Virus record (IMG/VR): IMGVR_UViG_3300032265_002079
Coordinates: 1-33,453 of that record
From: a virus
Reading direction: 5' to 3' (one strand)
DNA length: 33,453 bases
Positions 1-8,211 of this stretch are shown here, piece by piece (the stretch's first letter is position 1; each line of letters opens with the position of its first letter). Both the position numbers and the translations under genes were made by a program. The notes under the pieces were generated by a model. That model was not told where the DNA came from. It made no database searches and saw nothing but the letters and a program-made list of their open reading frames with translations.

Positions 1-1
1 C

Positions 2-1417
2 CACGCATTTTCGTATCAAAATGAATTATTAGAAAGTTATCACGATAGCCGTTTTAGCGTAAACATGCTCGGACGACAGATGGGTAAAACTACAACTGCT
101 GTTGGTTATTTGTTATGGTATGCAATGTTTGTGCCAGACAGCACTATATTAATTGCCGCGCACAAATATACAGGTGCTCAGGAAATTATGCAACGACTAC
201 GTTACGCATACGAGCTGTGTCCTGATCATGTTCGTTGTGGTGTTACTAGTTATAATAAACAAAGTATCGAATTTGACAACGGAAGTCGCATAGTATCGCA
301 AACAACAACAGAAACAACAGGTCGAGGTATGTCTATATCTCTACTATACTGCGACGAGTTTGCCTACGTAGAACCTAATATTGCTGTAGAGTTTTGGACT
401 AGTATTTCGCCTACACTAGCAACTGGTGGTAAGGCAATTATTACAAGTACTCCAAACAGTGACGAAGATCAATTCTCACAAATTTGGAAAGAAGCCAACA
501 AACGTGTTGACGAATATGGTAACACTACCTTGTTAGGTAAAAACGGTTTTTATCCATACATGGCAATCTGGAGCCAACATCCGGATCGTGATGAAAAATG
601 GAAGAATGAAGAAATGTCACGTGTGGGTGTTGAACGGTTTGAACGAGAACACGAATGTAAATTTTTGATCTTTGACGAAACATTGATTAACAGCATGACG
701 TTGTTTGATATGGAAGGTATTGAGCCAATCATAAAAATGGGACAAGTTCGTTGGTATAAAAAAATCAATCCTGCAAGCACCTATATCATTGCCCTTGATC
801 CTAGTCTAGGAACAGGTGGAGACCCAGCCGCACTGCAAATATTAGAATTACCAAAACTAGAACAAGTAGGAGAATGGCATCATAATCTTACACCTGTACA
901 AGGGCAAGCCCGTGTGTTACGAGACATTTGCAAGTACATAGACGACGAGTGTACAGCAAAAGGAAGTGCTTCTAGCATTTATTACAGTGTTGAAAATAAC
1001 ACCATTGGCGAAGCCGCATTGGTTGCCATCGCCGAACTTGATGAAGCCAGCATCCCGGGATTATTTTTGAGTGAACCTGTAAAGCGCGGCCATGTACGTA
1101 GATTCCGCAAAGGATTCAATACCACTAACACCAGTAAAATTGCCGCTTGCGCTAAGTTGAAACAGTTAATTGAAAATAAAAAATTGACACTAAACAGCAA
1201 GAGTTTGATCAGTGAGCTAAAAACCTTTGTAGCAAAAGGCGTTAGTTTTGAAGGAAAAACAGGCAGTCACGATGACTTGGTAAGTAGTTTATTGCTAGTA
1301 GTACGCATGGTAAGCATGCTACAAGACTGGGACCCTGCCATATATGATAAAATGCGTGAAGAAAACGTTGAAGATTTAGTCATGCCTATGCCCATCTACA
1401 TCAGCAGTTTTAACTAA
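2..1417 (+). CDS. gp17: Terminase large subunit (T4 gp17-like), 5' truncated by window edge
   Basis: DNA-packaging motor ATPase and headful nuclease. The frame is open from base 2, and the Walker A motif (GRQMGKTT, bases about 71-94) lies only about 23 codons into the visible part, so the first ATG at 65 is internal and the gene starts outside the window. Walker B is seen as LLYCDEFA. The C-terminal RNase H-like nuclease shows an ALDPS acidic strand about residue 245 (counting from the ATG at 65), then VENN and a terminal SHDDLV acidic motif. About 471 residues are visible, against about 610 in T4 gp17. The next gene starts 9 bases downstream behind a late-promoter-like box. Confidence 0.95.
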   Translation, partial: HAFSYQNELLESYHDSRFSVNMLGRQMGKTTTAVGYLLWYAMFVPDSTILIAAHKYTGAQEIMQRLRYAYELCPDHVRCGVTSYNKQSIEFDNGSRIVSQTTTETTGRGMSISLLYCDEFAYVEPNIAVEFWTSISPTLATGGKAIITSTPNSDEDQFSQIWKEANKRVDEYGNTTLLGKNGFYPYMAIWSQHPDRDEKWKNEEMSRVGVERFEREHECKFLIFDETLINSMTLFDMEGIEPIIKMGQVRWYKKINPASTYIIALDPSLGTGGDPAALQILELPKLEQVGEWHHNLTPVQGQARVLRDICKYIDDECTAKGSASSIYYSVENNTIGEAALVAIAELDEASIPGLFLSEPVKRGHVRRFRKGFNTTNTSKIAACAKLKQLIENKKLTLNSKSLISELKTFVAKGVSFEGKTGSHDDLVSSLLLVVRMVSMLQDWDPAIYDKMREENVEDLVMPMPIYISSFN

Positions 1418-1420
1418 ATA
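1413..1420 (+). promoter_or_regulatory. Probable T4-type late promoter (ACTAAATA)
   Basis: It carries the TAAATA core of the T4 late box TATAAATA and lies across the terminase stop codon, 6 bases before the ATG at 1427. In T4 the transcript starts about 6 bases after the box, so an mRNA from here would have almost no leader. The same spacing recurs at several other genes in this window. Confidence 0.5.
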
Positions 1421-1426
1421 ACAATT

Positions 1427-4120
1427 ATGAGCCCAATACAAATTATTAGCCAAGACGTTTTTGACAAAGTGCGTAGCCGTTTCCAAAATTTGGAAATGGG
1501 TGACGAAACAGGAGCGGTCACAATTGATCCATCCGAAGCACGTTTCTTTGATTTTGATTTTGTTAATGAAGGCACAAATTTAGGTCGTGTTAGCATCAGC
1601 CTAAACGATACAGGCAGTTTAAAAGTATATTACAGCCAAGGAATCACAGAAAACCAAGATGACATGGCCAAAAAAATGTGGTACAATTTCTTAAGAGAAA
1701 TGCGTTTGTTTGCTATGCGTAGACTATTGAGATTTGACACAAGAGATATTGCCAAAGACAATCTCGACAAAAATGATTTTCAATATTTGGCCACTAAAAG
1801 TTCAAAGGAACAAGCAATGAGTATGAATGAATCCAGATGGAGCCCTAAGAGCACCAAAAAAACCAGCCGTGCAGTAGCCGGCCGAACAGAAGTTATTGTA
1901 AGACATAACGAAGCAGTTGATGAACTATATGCAGGCGCTCGTAGTCAGCCTAAAAAGATCAAAGCAATCTTTATTCAAAACCAAGATGGCGAACGATTCA
2001 AATATCCGTTCATTCATCCGGCCGGCGCATTTGCTATGGCACAACACGTGGATCACGGTGGCGTTCCACACGATCCAGCCGGAAAAGCAATCATGAACAT
2101 GAGTGAGCAAATTGCTCAATTGCAAGAATTTGGTCGTCATGTGCGTTCTGCAACATTACATGATGATGCAACTGGTATTGTACAAAGAACAAATGAACGA
2201 CTACAAGAACTCAAATCTCAAGTTGCCGCTCTAAGTAAGCGTCATCATTATGAAAGTTGGATGGAAACATTTACAGGCACTGACGCCGGTGACACTGTGC
2301 TAGATGATGTTACCATGGAACAATACAAACAGAAATTTACTGAGACAAATTTTAAAGAAGAAATTTCAAAATTCTTTCCTTTAATACATAGCATCATGAG
2401 TGAAACAAACACTATTGATTTAGAAAGTTATGTTAAAGAAGCTAGCGACGAAAAGTGTACATGTGACAACACCGGTGAAGAAAGTTGTGCAGTACACGGA
2501 ATGAAAGAAGATCAAGTACAAGAATTTATTGCACCACTAATAGCCGCTGGCGCACGTGGACTAATGGCACTTGGACCAGTGTTAGCTCGTACTATTGCGG
2601 CAGGACGTGCGGCCGCACCGGCAGTAGGACAAGCAGTAGGTAGCGCCGCAAAAACGGCTGCAACAGGAGTTGGCAATGCGGCCAAAGCGGCAGCGCCAGC
2701 AGTTGGACAAGTTGCCAAAGGTGCGGCAGATGTTGCGGCTAAAAATGCAGTTCCTATTGCTAGCGGTATGGCAATATGGGATGCATATGATACAGTTAAG
2801 AAACAATTATTTGGTGGTGACGAAAACAAAGCAGGCGAGGTATTCCACGATCCTGAATCACTAATGGCAAGAATAAAAGAACTTGCCGGTGGAGCAATTT
2901 CGGGTGCTGGATCAATGCTACCATCTTTAGTTGAAATGGCTATCAAATATGCTCTACCAATTGGTATTGTACTGGCTGTTATATATGGCGGCAAAAAATT
3001 AATTGATAGTTTATTTTCTAGCAATCAAAAGTCTCCTGCAGAAAGCATTGATTATTTTGCAGAATGGGCAGATGCTGTTGAACAACATAAATTAACTCCT
3101 GATCAAGTACATGGTTTAAAACAAGCAGTTTCACAATTACAACCGGGCGAATTAAATTTAGAAAATGACGGCGCAAATGCTTATGATTTCTTTAATCAGT
3201 TTGGAATCGAAGATCGCGACCTAGAACAAAAATTAAAAGACATGGCTGGTATTGATGCTAGTACAGATCCAATGCAGGTATTCCAGGCCTGGGCCAAAGA
3301 CAGCTATCCAGAACTATTGCCAGCTCTTGGCATTAGCGATACTACCTCGTCAGAAGAAGAACCAGCACCAGAAGAAGAACCTGTTGCAGAAGAGCCGAAG
3401 AAAGTTGATGTTCCTGCGTATCTACGTAAACAAAAATCAGATCATGGTGATGATAGTTGGAGAACAACACACAAAGATTTGGAAAAAGACGACGAGCGTA
3501 ACCTAAGTAGTAAAGCAGGGTTAGCAAAGCGCAAGGCAGAATTAGGCATGTCAGAAGGCAACAATCCAAAAGATATGATCCGCGAAATCGCTGAAATGGT
3601 AAAACAATTTTACAACGCTGACAACGAGAGCGTTGGGCCATTCCACAGCAATGAAGGCATAGCCATCGATATTAAAAAACAAATCGCAGAAAAATACGGC
3701 GAGGAAGCGGGCGAACAGGCAGAAGCAATTTCTAAGAAGTTCATGGAAAAACTTACCCAACAATGGCAAGAGCGTCATGGATCAATTCCAGGACCTGCAC
3801 CAGAAGGAGACGGACTATCTATTAATAGGCTCAAAGAACTAGTAGGCAATATTAAACAAAAAGTTGAAACTTATGGAAAACCAGTAAACGAAATAGGCGC
3901 AGAAACAACTAATATTATGCCAGCAGAAGAAAAAGACAATTGGCACCCATCCAAGCATGTTACCGATCCACAAAAGAAAAAGGAACTTGCTCCGCATGAT
4001 AAAGATGTAGAACGCGGTAGTTATAAAGATCGTGCCGATTACCTAGACAAAGGCGGCGTTCCTAGATCAGAAAGCATTGAAATGGAAAGTATGTTGAAGT
4101 TGGCAGGTTTGGCAAAATAA
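1427..4120 (+). CDS. Large putative virion-associated protein, Ala-rich middle with membrane-like segment
   Basis: I do not recognise the family; 897 residues. Visible features are a CxC-x7-C-x2-H cluster at residues 344-357 that could bind zinc, and an Ala/Gly-rich stretch about 370-440 with the motif AAAPAVGQ repeated at 395-402 and 421-428. A hydrophobic segment about 508-525 is followed by lysines, then come an acidic Glu/Pro-rich linker about 640-660 and a charged C-terminus rich in Lys, Asp and Glu. The late-type promoter directly in front, the position after the terminase and the terminator behind it suggest a late structural or internal head protein. That role is inference. A membrane-active, ejected or core protein are alternatives. 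Confidence 0.7.
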   Translation: MSPIQIISQDVFDKVRSRFQNLEMGDETGAVTIDPSEARFFDFDFVNEGTNLGRVSISLNDTGSLKVYYSQGITENQDDMAKKMWYNFLREMRLFAMRRLLRFDTRDIAKDNLDKNDFQYLATKSSKEQAMSMNESRWSPKSTKKTSRAVAGRTEVIVRHNEAVDELYAGARSQPKKIKAIFIQNQDGERFKYPFIHPAGAFAMAQHVDHGGVPHDPAGKAIMNMSEQIAQLQEFGRHVRSATLHDDATGIVQRTNERLQELKSQVAALSKRHHYESWMETFTGTDAGDTVLDDVTMEQYKQKFTETNFKEEISKFFPLIHSIMSETNTIDLESYVKEASDEKCTCDNTGEESCAVHGMKEDQVQEFIAPLIAAGARGLMALGPVLARTIAAGRAAAPAVGQAVGSAAKTAATGVGNAAKAAAPAVGQVAKGAADVAAKNAVPIASGMAIWDAYDTVKKQLFGGDENKAGEVFHDPESLMARIKELAGGAISGAGSMLPSLVEMAIKYALPIGIVLAVIYGGKKLIDSLFSSNQKSPAESIDYFAEWADAVEQHKLTPDQVHGLKQAVSQLQPGELNLENDGANAYDFFNQFGIEDRDLEQKLKDMAGIDASTDPMQVFQAWAKDSYPELLPALGISDTTSSEEEPAPEEEPVAEEPKKVDVPAYLRKQKSDHGDDSWRTTHKDLEKDDERNLSSKAGLAKRKAELGMSEGNNPKDMIREIAEMVKQFYNADNESVGPFHSNEGIAIDIKKQIAEKYGEEAGEQAEAISKKFMEKLTQQWQERHGSIPGPAPEGDGLSINRLKELVGNIKQKVETYGKPVNEIGAETTNIMPAEEKDNWHPSKHVTDPQKKKELAPHDKDVERGSYKDRADYLDKGGVPRSESIEMESMLKLAGLAK

Positions 4121-4158
4121 ATCAAAATAAACAAATATAATACTTGACGTGATAAATA

Positions 4159-4196
4159 AAACTGTGTATAGTTAACTCTATGCACAGTTTTTCTTT
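4159..4196 (+). terminator. Rho-independent terminator after the terminase/structural block
   Basis: A 13-bp stem (left arm 4159-4171, right arm 4178-4190, one G:T wobble) with a 6-base loop is followed by TTCTTTT. It separates the late block from the gp32-UvsX replication/recombination operon. Confidence 0.85.
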
Positions 4197-4252
4197 TAGT
4201 CAGTAGGCTTTAAGAAATGGCATAACAAAGGCACATTATCAAGGAGATTATT

Positions 4253-5248
4253 ATGGCAACTTTGGCAGAAATCCGCGCTAAACTTCAAAACAGCGCACAA
4301 TCAAATTCCACCAACTTCGGTGGAGACAACGCAATTTACCCCCATTGGAATATCGCAGAAGGTACTAACGCAACAGTACGTTTCCTTCCTGACGGTGATC
4401 CAAACAACACTTTTTTCTGGATTGAAAGAGCAATGATCAAATTGCCTTTTGCCGGTGTCAAAGGCGAAACTAACTCTAAGCCTGTGACTGTGCAAGTTCC
4501 TTGCATGGAAATGTGGAACGAGACTTGTCCAATTCTTACTGAGGTTCGTCCTTGGTTCAAGGACAAGAGTTTGGAAGATATGGGTCGTAAGTATTGGAAG
4601 AAGAAGTCTTACCTTTTCCAAGGTTTTGTGGTTGACAGCAAACTACAAGAAGACAAAACTCCAGAAAATCCAATTCGTAGATTTATCATTGGAAGTCAGA
4701 TTTTTAACATTGTTAAGAACGCTTTGATGGATAGTGAAATTGAAGAATTGCCAACAGACTATGTTCGTGGTTTGGATTTTAAAATCACCAAAACTTCAAA
4801 AGGTGGTTATGCTGACTACAGTACTTCTAATTGGGGACGTCGTGAACGTGCTCTGAGCGCAGAAGAAAACGCCGCAATTGAACAATTTGGTTTGTTCAAA
4901 CTAAGCGACTTCTTGCCTAAGAAGCCAACTGATGTTGAACTCAAAGTTATCAAGGAAATGTTTGAAGCGTCAGTAGACGGTGAAGCATTTGACATGGATC
5001 GTTGGGGTCAATACTACAAGCCGGCAGGCATGGGCGGTAGCGGTCAAAGTACAGGTAGTGCTCCACGCACCACCGCAGTTCCGGCACCAGCACCAAAAGC
5101 ATCTGCACCAGCGGCAGATGAAGATGATGCACCGTTCGAAGCTGACGTACCAGCCAAGACCGTAGTCAAGGAAGAATCAGCAAATGGTGATGCAGGCAAC
5201 CGTGCCGCAGATATCATTGCTATGATCCGCAAACGTCAACAACAATAA
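4253..5248 (+). CDS. gp32: Single-stranded DNA-binding protein (T4 gp32-like)
   Basis: Coats ssDNA and organises replication and recombination proteins. The 331 residues (T4 gp32 has 301) follow gp32 architecture: a short basic/polar N-terminus for cooperativity, an OB-fold core opening with the ATVRFLPDGD strand (compare VIRFLPS in T4), aromatic-rich strands such as RKYWKKKSYLFQGFVV, and a low-complexity Pro/Ala/Asp-rich acidic tail for partner binding. Only two cysteines of a possible zinc site stand out (CMEMWNETC), so the T4 zinc module may be altered. A strong Shine-Dalgarno AAGGAG (4241-4246) lies 6 bases before the ATG. UvsX follows after 15 bases. Confidence 0.93.
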   Translation: MATLAEIRAKLQNSAQSNSTNFGGDNAIYPHWNIAEGTNATVRFLPDGDPNNTFFWIERAMIKLPFAGVKGETNSKPVTVQVPCMEMWNETCPILTEVRPWFKDKSLEDMGRKYWKKKSYLFQGFVVDSKLQEDKTPENPIRRFIIGSQIFNIVKNALMDSEIEELPTDYVRGLDFKITKTSKGGYADYSTSNWGRRERALSAEENAAIEQFGLFKLSDFLPKKPTDVELKVIKEMFEASVDGEAFDMDRWGQYYKPAGMGGSGQSTGSAPRTTAVPAPAPKASAPAADEDDAPFEADVPAKTVVKEESANGDAGNRAADIIAMIRKRQQQ

Positions 5249-5263
5249 ACTGGGAGATAGACT

Positions 5264-6322
5264 ATGGGAAAAGCCTTCGATATTTCGAAGTTCCGTAAGT
5301 CTATCACCAAGTCTATTGATGGACTTGGTATAGGCTTCAATGATCCAACGGACTGGATCAGCACAGGCAATTATGCCCTAAACTATCTTATCAGCGGGGA
5401 CTTCTTTAAAGGAGTACCTCTTGGTAAAGTTACGGTATTTGCAGGTGAAAGCGGTGCAGGAAAGAGTTATATTTGCTCAGGCAATATCATTCGTCATGCA
5501 CAAGAGCAAGGAATTTTTGTTATCCTAGTTGATAGTGAAAATGCTCTAGATGAAAAATGGTTACTAGATTTGGGAGTTGATACTAGTGCAGAAAAGTTGT
5601 TAAAACTTAACATGGCCATGATTGATGATGTAGCTAAAACTATTTCAGAATTCATGAAAGAGTACAAGCTCATGCCCGAAGAAGAACGTGTCAAAGTATT
5701 GTTTGTAATTGATTCATTGGGTATGTTGCTGACACCAACAGACGTTAATCAGTTCGAAGCAGGCGAAATGAAAGGTGACATGGGCCGTAAGCCTAAAGCA
5801 CTTACAAGTCTTGTTCGTAACTCTGTAAACATGTTTGGTTCTTGGAATGTGGGGTTGGTTTGTACAAATCACACATACGCAAGCCAAGATATGTTTGATC
5901 CAGATGATAAGATTTCAGGTGGACAAGGATTTGTCTATGCAAGTAGTATCGTAGTTGCTATGAAAAAACTTAAACTGAAAACTGATGCCGATGGTAACAA
6001 GGTCACAGACGTATTAGGTATTCGTTCTAAATGTAAAATCATGAAGACACGTTATGCTAAACCGTTTGAAGAAGTTTCTGTTGAAATTCCTTATTCAACT
6101 GGTATGGCTCCTACATCGGGTCTGGTTGACATGTTCGAGAAGATGGGTGTATTATCTAAAGTAGGTAACAAGTTGGCATATACTAGCAAAACTACTGGAG
6201 AAATTATTGCGGAATTCCGTAAACATTGGACAGAAGACAAACTTCGAATGATTATGCAAGAATGGGATAGCAGTATTGCCGCAACATTAACTACAATACC
6301 AGAAGATACAGAGGAAGAGTAA
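5264..6322 (+). CDS. uvsX: UvsX, RecA-like recombinase
   Basis: Strand-exchange protein of T4-type recombination-dependent replication. Walker A GESGAGKS is at residues 61-68, and the Walker B-like strand VLFVIDSLGML is about residue 150. The conserved region around GGQGFVYASSIVVAMKK is also present. 352 residues compares with 391 in T4 UvsX. A GGGAG site precedes the ATG. The stop overlaps the next start (TAATG), so translation is probably coupled. Confidence 0.95.
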   Translation: MGKAFDISKFRKSITKSIDGLGIGFNDPTDWISTGNYALNYLISGDFFKGVPLGKVTVFAGESGAGKSYICSGNIIRHAQEQGIFVILVDSENALDEKWLLDLGVDTSAEKLLKLNMAMIDDVAKTISEFMKEYKLMPEEERVKVLFVIDSLGMLLTPTDVNQFEAGEMKGDMGRKPKALTSLVRNSVNMFGSWNVGLVCTNHTYASQDMFDPDDKISGGQGFVYASSIVVAMKKLKLKTDADGNKVTDVLGIRSKCKIMKTRYAKPFEEVSVEIPYSTGMAPTSGLVDMFEKMGVLSKVGNKLAYTSKTTGEIIAEFRKHWTEDKLRMIMQEWDSSIAATLTTIPEDTEEE

Positions 6323-6570
6323 TGGAAGAAAGTTTAATTATCGAAACATGGGATGTCTTTAAGGAATATATTCCTGAAAAGAATCGTGACACAGCCGCAA
6401 GCCACTATGTTGACTTTTTAGTCGGCAAAGATGTTGAGCTGTCAGTCCTTGAAGGATTAATGGGTTACGATCCTAGCCTTGATCACGCAATTGAATTAGT
6501 AGTTGGCGAGAACAAAGAGGAAGATGAAGAAGACGATGAAGACTACGGATACGAAGACGAGGATTATTAA
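6322..6570 (+). CDS. Small acidic protein between uvsX and uvsY
   Basis: 82 residues with no recognised family. A folded-looking N-terminal 55 residues precede a tail made almost entirely of Glu, Asp, Tyr and Gly. Such tails act as DNA mimics or SSB-like protein-binding tails in other systems; that is only a suggestion here. Overlaps uvsX by one base at the front (TAATG) and uvsY the same way at the back, which argues that it is a real, co-translated member of the recombination operon. Confidence 0.8.
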   Translation: MEESLIIETWDVFKEYIPEKNRDTAASHYVDFLVGKDVELSVLEGLMGYDPSLDHAIELVVGENKEEDEEDDEDYGYEDEDY

Positions 6571-7025
6571 TGTCTTGGTATGCGAAAGTCAGCAAAGACA
6601 TAGCACATCTTCCGCAGTGTCTTGATCATTTTTATAATGAACTAGACCAAGCCAGGGCCGAGGTTAAAATCTACGGAAACGTGGAAAAAGCCTCGGCGGC
6701 TTTACCTGGCATTGTAGAGCACAGATTCAACCAGCTTCAAGAAATTGAGGCTGTCCTTGAATATCTTAACATCGAGCTGAGACGAATACGGTCTAAAGCA
6801 TTCAAAAAATATCTAGAAAACTATCAACGTGTGTTGAGTAGTAGAGACTGTGAAAAATACGTCGAAGGCGAAGCAGATGTAGTCGATATGGAAAAAATTA
6901 TCAACGAATTTGCCATGCTTCGAAACCAATGGTTAGGCATTGTAAAGGCCCTTGACATCAAACAATGGCAACTGAGCAATATTATTAAACTCCGGGCCGC
7001 AGGCCTTGAAGACATATCGTTATAA
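6570..7025 (+). CDS. uvsY: UvsY, recombination mediator
   Basis: Loads UvsX onto gp32-covered ssDNA. The 151-residue helical protein (T4 UvsY is 137) contains the segment LRRIRSKAFKKYLE and the block EGEADVVDMEKIINEFAMLR, followed by a C-terminal KQWQLSNIIKLRAAGLED helix, a pattern I recognise from UvsY proteins of aquatic T4-like phages. Position between uvsX and uvsW supports the call. Confidence 0.88.
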   Translation: MSWYAKVSKDIAHLPQCLDHFYNELDQARAEVKIYGNVEKASAALPGIVEHRFNQLQEIEAVLEYLNIELRRIRSKAFKKYLENYQRVLSSRDCEKYVEGEADVVDMEKIINEFAMLRNQWLGIVKALDIKQWQLSNIIKLRAAGLEDISL

Positions 7026-7026
7026 C

Positions 7027-8211
7027 ATGTATATTGAAGACATTTTACACACACTTGAGTTAGTTGGAAAGATCAACAGATTTGACCAAGCAGTAGTGCA
7101 GAGTTTAAATTTTCAAACTCATGTCAATTCTAGCGGTTATACAGAAAAACAAAGCCAGTTGGCTATCAAACTATTGAAACGATACAGTACTCAGATTAGT
7201 ACTCATCTACGTCAGGATATTACACAGTATCTTGACAATCCCTTGTTCAAAATGCCGTTGCGTAATTCTACGCTACCATCTAAACGCATTTCGATTGAGG
7301 ATCACTCAACATGGGTCAAGGCCATCAAGATAGAATTCCCATACAATGAAGACCTGGTAAAGCGCATCAGAGAGCTTCGCGACAAAGATGCACTAGTGGC
7401 CTGGGATAAAGACAAAAAAGCCTGGTTTTTTAGCCTGCACGAAACCAATATCAAGTTGGCATTGTCGTTGGCCGAGAATGAAAATTTTGAAATTGATGAA
7501 AATTTTAAAGTTTACAAAAATCAAATTGCCCAGGTCATGGAAAAAATGGAAACATTTTTTCCAATGTTAATTCTTGAGGAAAATACCCCAAAATTAGTGA
7601 ATATTTCCAAGTATATACCCGAGCTTGAAACCACCGATATCTTGGAAGCAGTCTTTGAGGCCAGGAAATATGGTATCGATACCTGGGATGATAGCATCAA
7701 TACATTTATACAATCAGACTCAATTGACTCGATCGTTAAAAAATTTATAAACACCGATGCCAGTGAAAAATTCCACATAGATTCCACATCGACCTCTATG
7801 AATCTGCTTCGAGATATAGTACAATACTTAGAGCCTGTGTTGTTTATTGTACCCGGCGGATCTGAATTGAGTAAAACTAAATTGGCATATGAATTTTTAA
7901 AAGAACAAAATGTAACTGATGAGGAAATTTCAGTTATGTTCAGATTGCCCAGCGATAATGGTGGAGAATTTAACAGTTTTGTTAAAAGCAATCATTTGAA
8001 TAATCCTATTTCTGAAAAAACTCGTTTTGTTTTTGTAAGTCAAAAAATGCCTAAACCTGTATTAGCATCAAAAACACATTTCAATTGTGTTATCAGTATG
8101 GGATTACATAATATGCATTATACCATCCGAGATTTTACGAAAAATTGTCCAAATTTAATATATTATTGCGAACAACGACCTAACAAGGAAATGAATTTTG
8201 GCAACGTGTAA
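7027..8211 (+). CDS. HARP-domain-like protein upstream of UvsW, possible degenerate helicase partner
   Basis: 394 residues from the ATG at 7027, two bases after the uvsY stop. A TTG frame extension to 7006 overlaps uvsY and is less likely. Residues about 98-155 read like a HARP domain (FPYNEDLVKRIRELRDK, then AWDKDKKAWFFSL), the branched-DNA-binding module attached to SMARCAL1-type annealing helicases. The C-terminal part (LFIVPGGSELSKTKLAYEFL onward) has the alternating strand/helix look of a helicase lobe but no clear Walker motif. Immediately followed by, and overlapping, uvsW. I infer an accessory factor for UvsW fork remodelling. Family name uncertain. Confidence 0.6.
   Translation: MYIEDILHTLELVGKINRFDQAVVQSLNFQTHVNSSGYTEKQSQLAIKLLKRYSTQISTHLRQDITQYLDNPLFKMPLRNSTLPSKRISIEDHSTWVKAIKIEFPYNEDLVKRIRELRDKDALVAWDKDKKAWFFSLHETNIKLALSLAENENFEIDENFKVYKNQIAQVMEKMETFFPMLILEENTPKLVNISKYIPELETTDILEAVFEARKYGIDTWDDSINTFIQSDSIDSIVKKFINTDASEKFHIDSTSTSMNLLRDIVQYLEPVLFIVPGGSELSKTKLAYEFLKEQNVTDEEISVMFRLPSDNGGEFNSFVKSNHLNNPISEKTRFVFVSQKMPKPVLASKTHFNCVISMGLHNMHYTIRDFTKNCPNLIYYCEQRPNKEMNFGNV
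8185..8190 (+). promoter_or_regulatory. Ribosome binding site fixing the TTG start of uvsW
   Basis: AAGGAA sits 7 bases before a TTG at 8198. The in-frame codon upstream is a stop (TGA at 8192-8194) and the nearby ATG at 8191 is in another frame, so TTG is the only sensible start. Confidence 0.65.

Noticed and set aside
2512-3024. 170-codon minus-strand frame inside the 897-residue gene
   Set aside because: Shadow of the Ala-rich repeat coding sequence on the plus strand; the composition is a mirror of GC-rich codons and there is no promoter or ribosome site.
4151-4158. GATAAATA resembling a late promoter in front of gp32
   Set aside because: It lies immediately before the strong terminator hairpin at 4159, so any transcript would end at once. 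It is about 95 bases from gp32 and probably chance in an AT-rich gap.
7521-7991. 156-codon minus-strand frame inside the HARP-like gene
   Set aside because: Antisense shadow with Ser/Ile-rich composition and no ribosome site.
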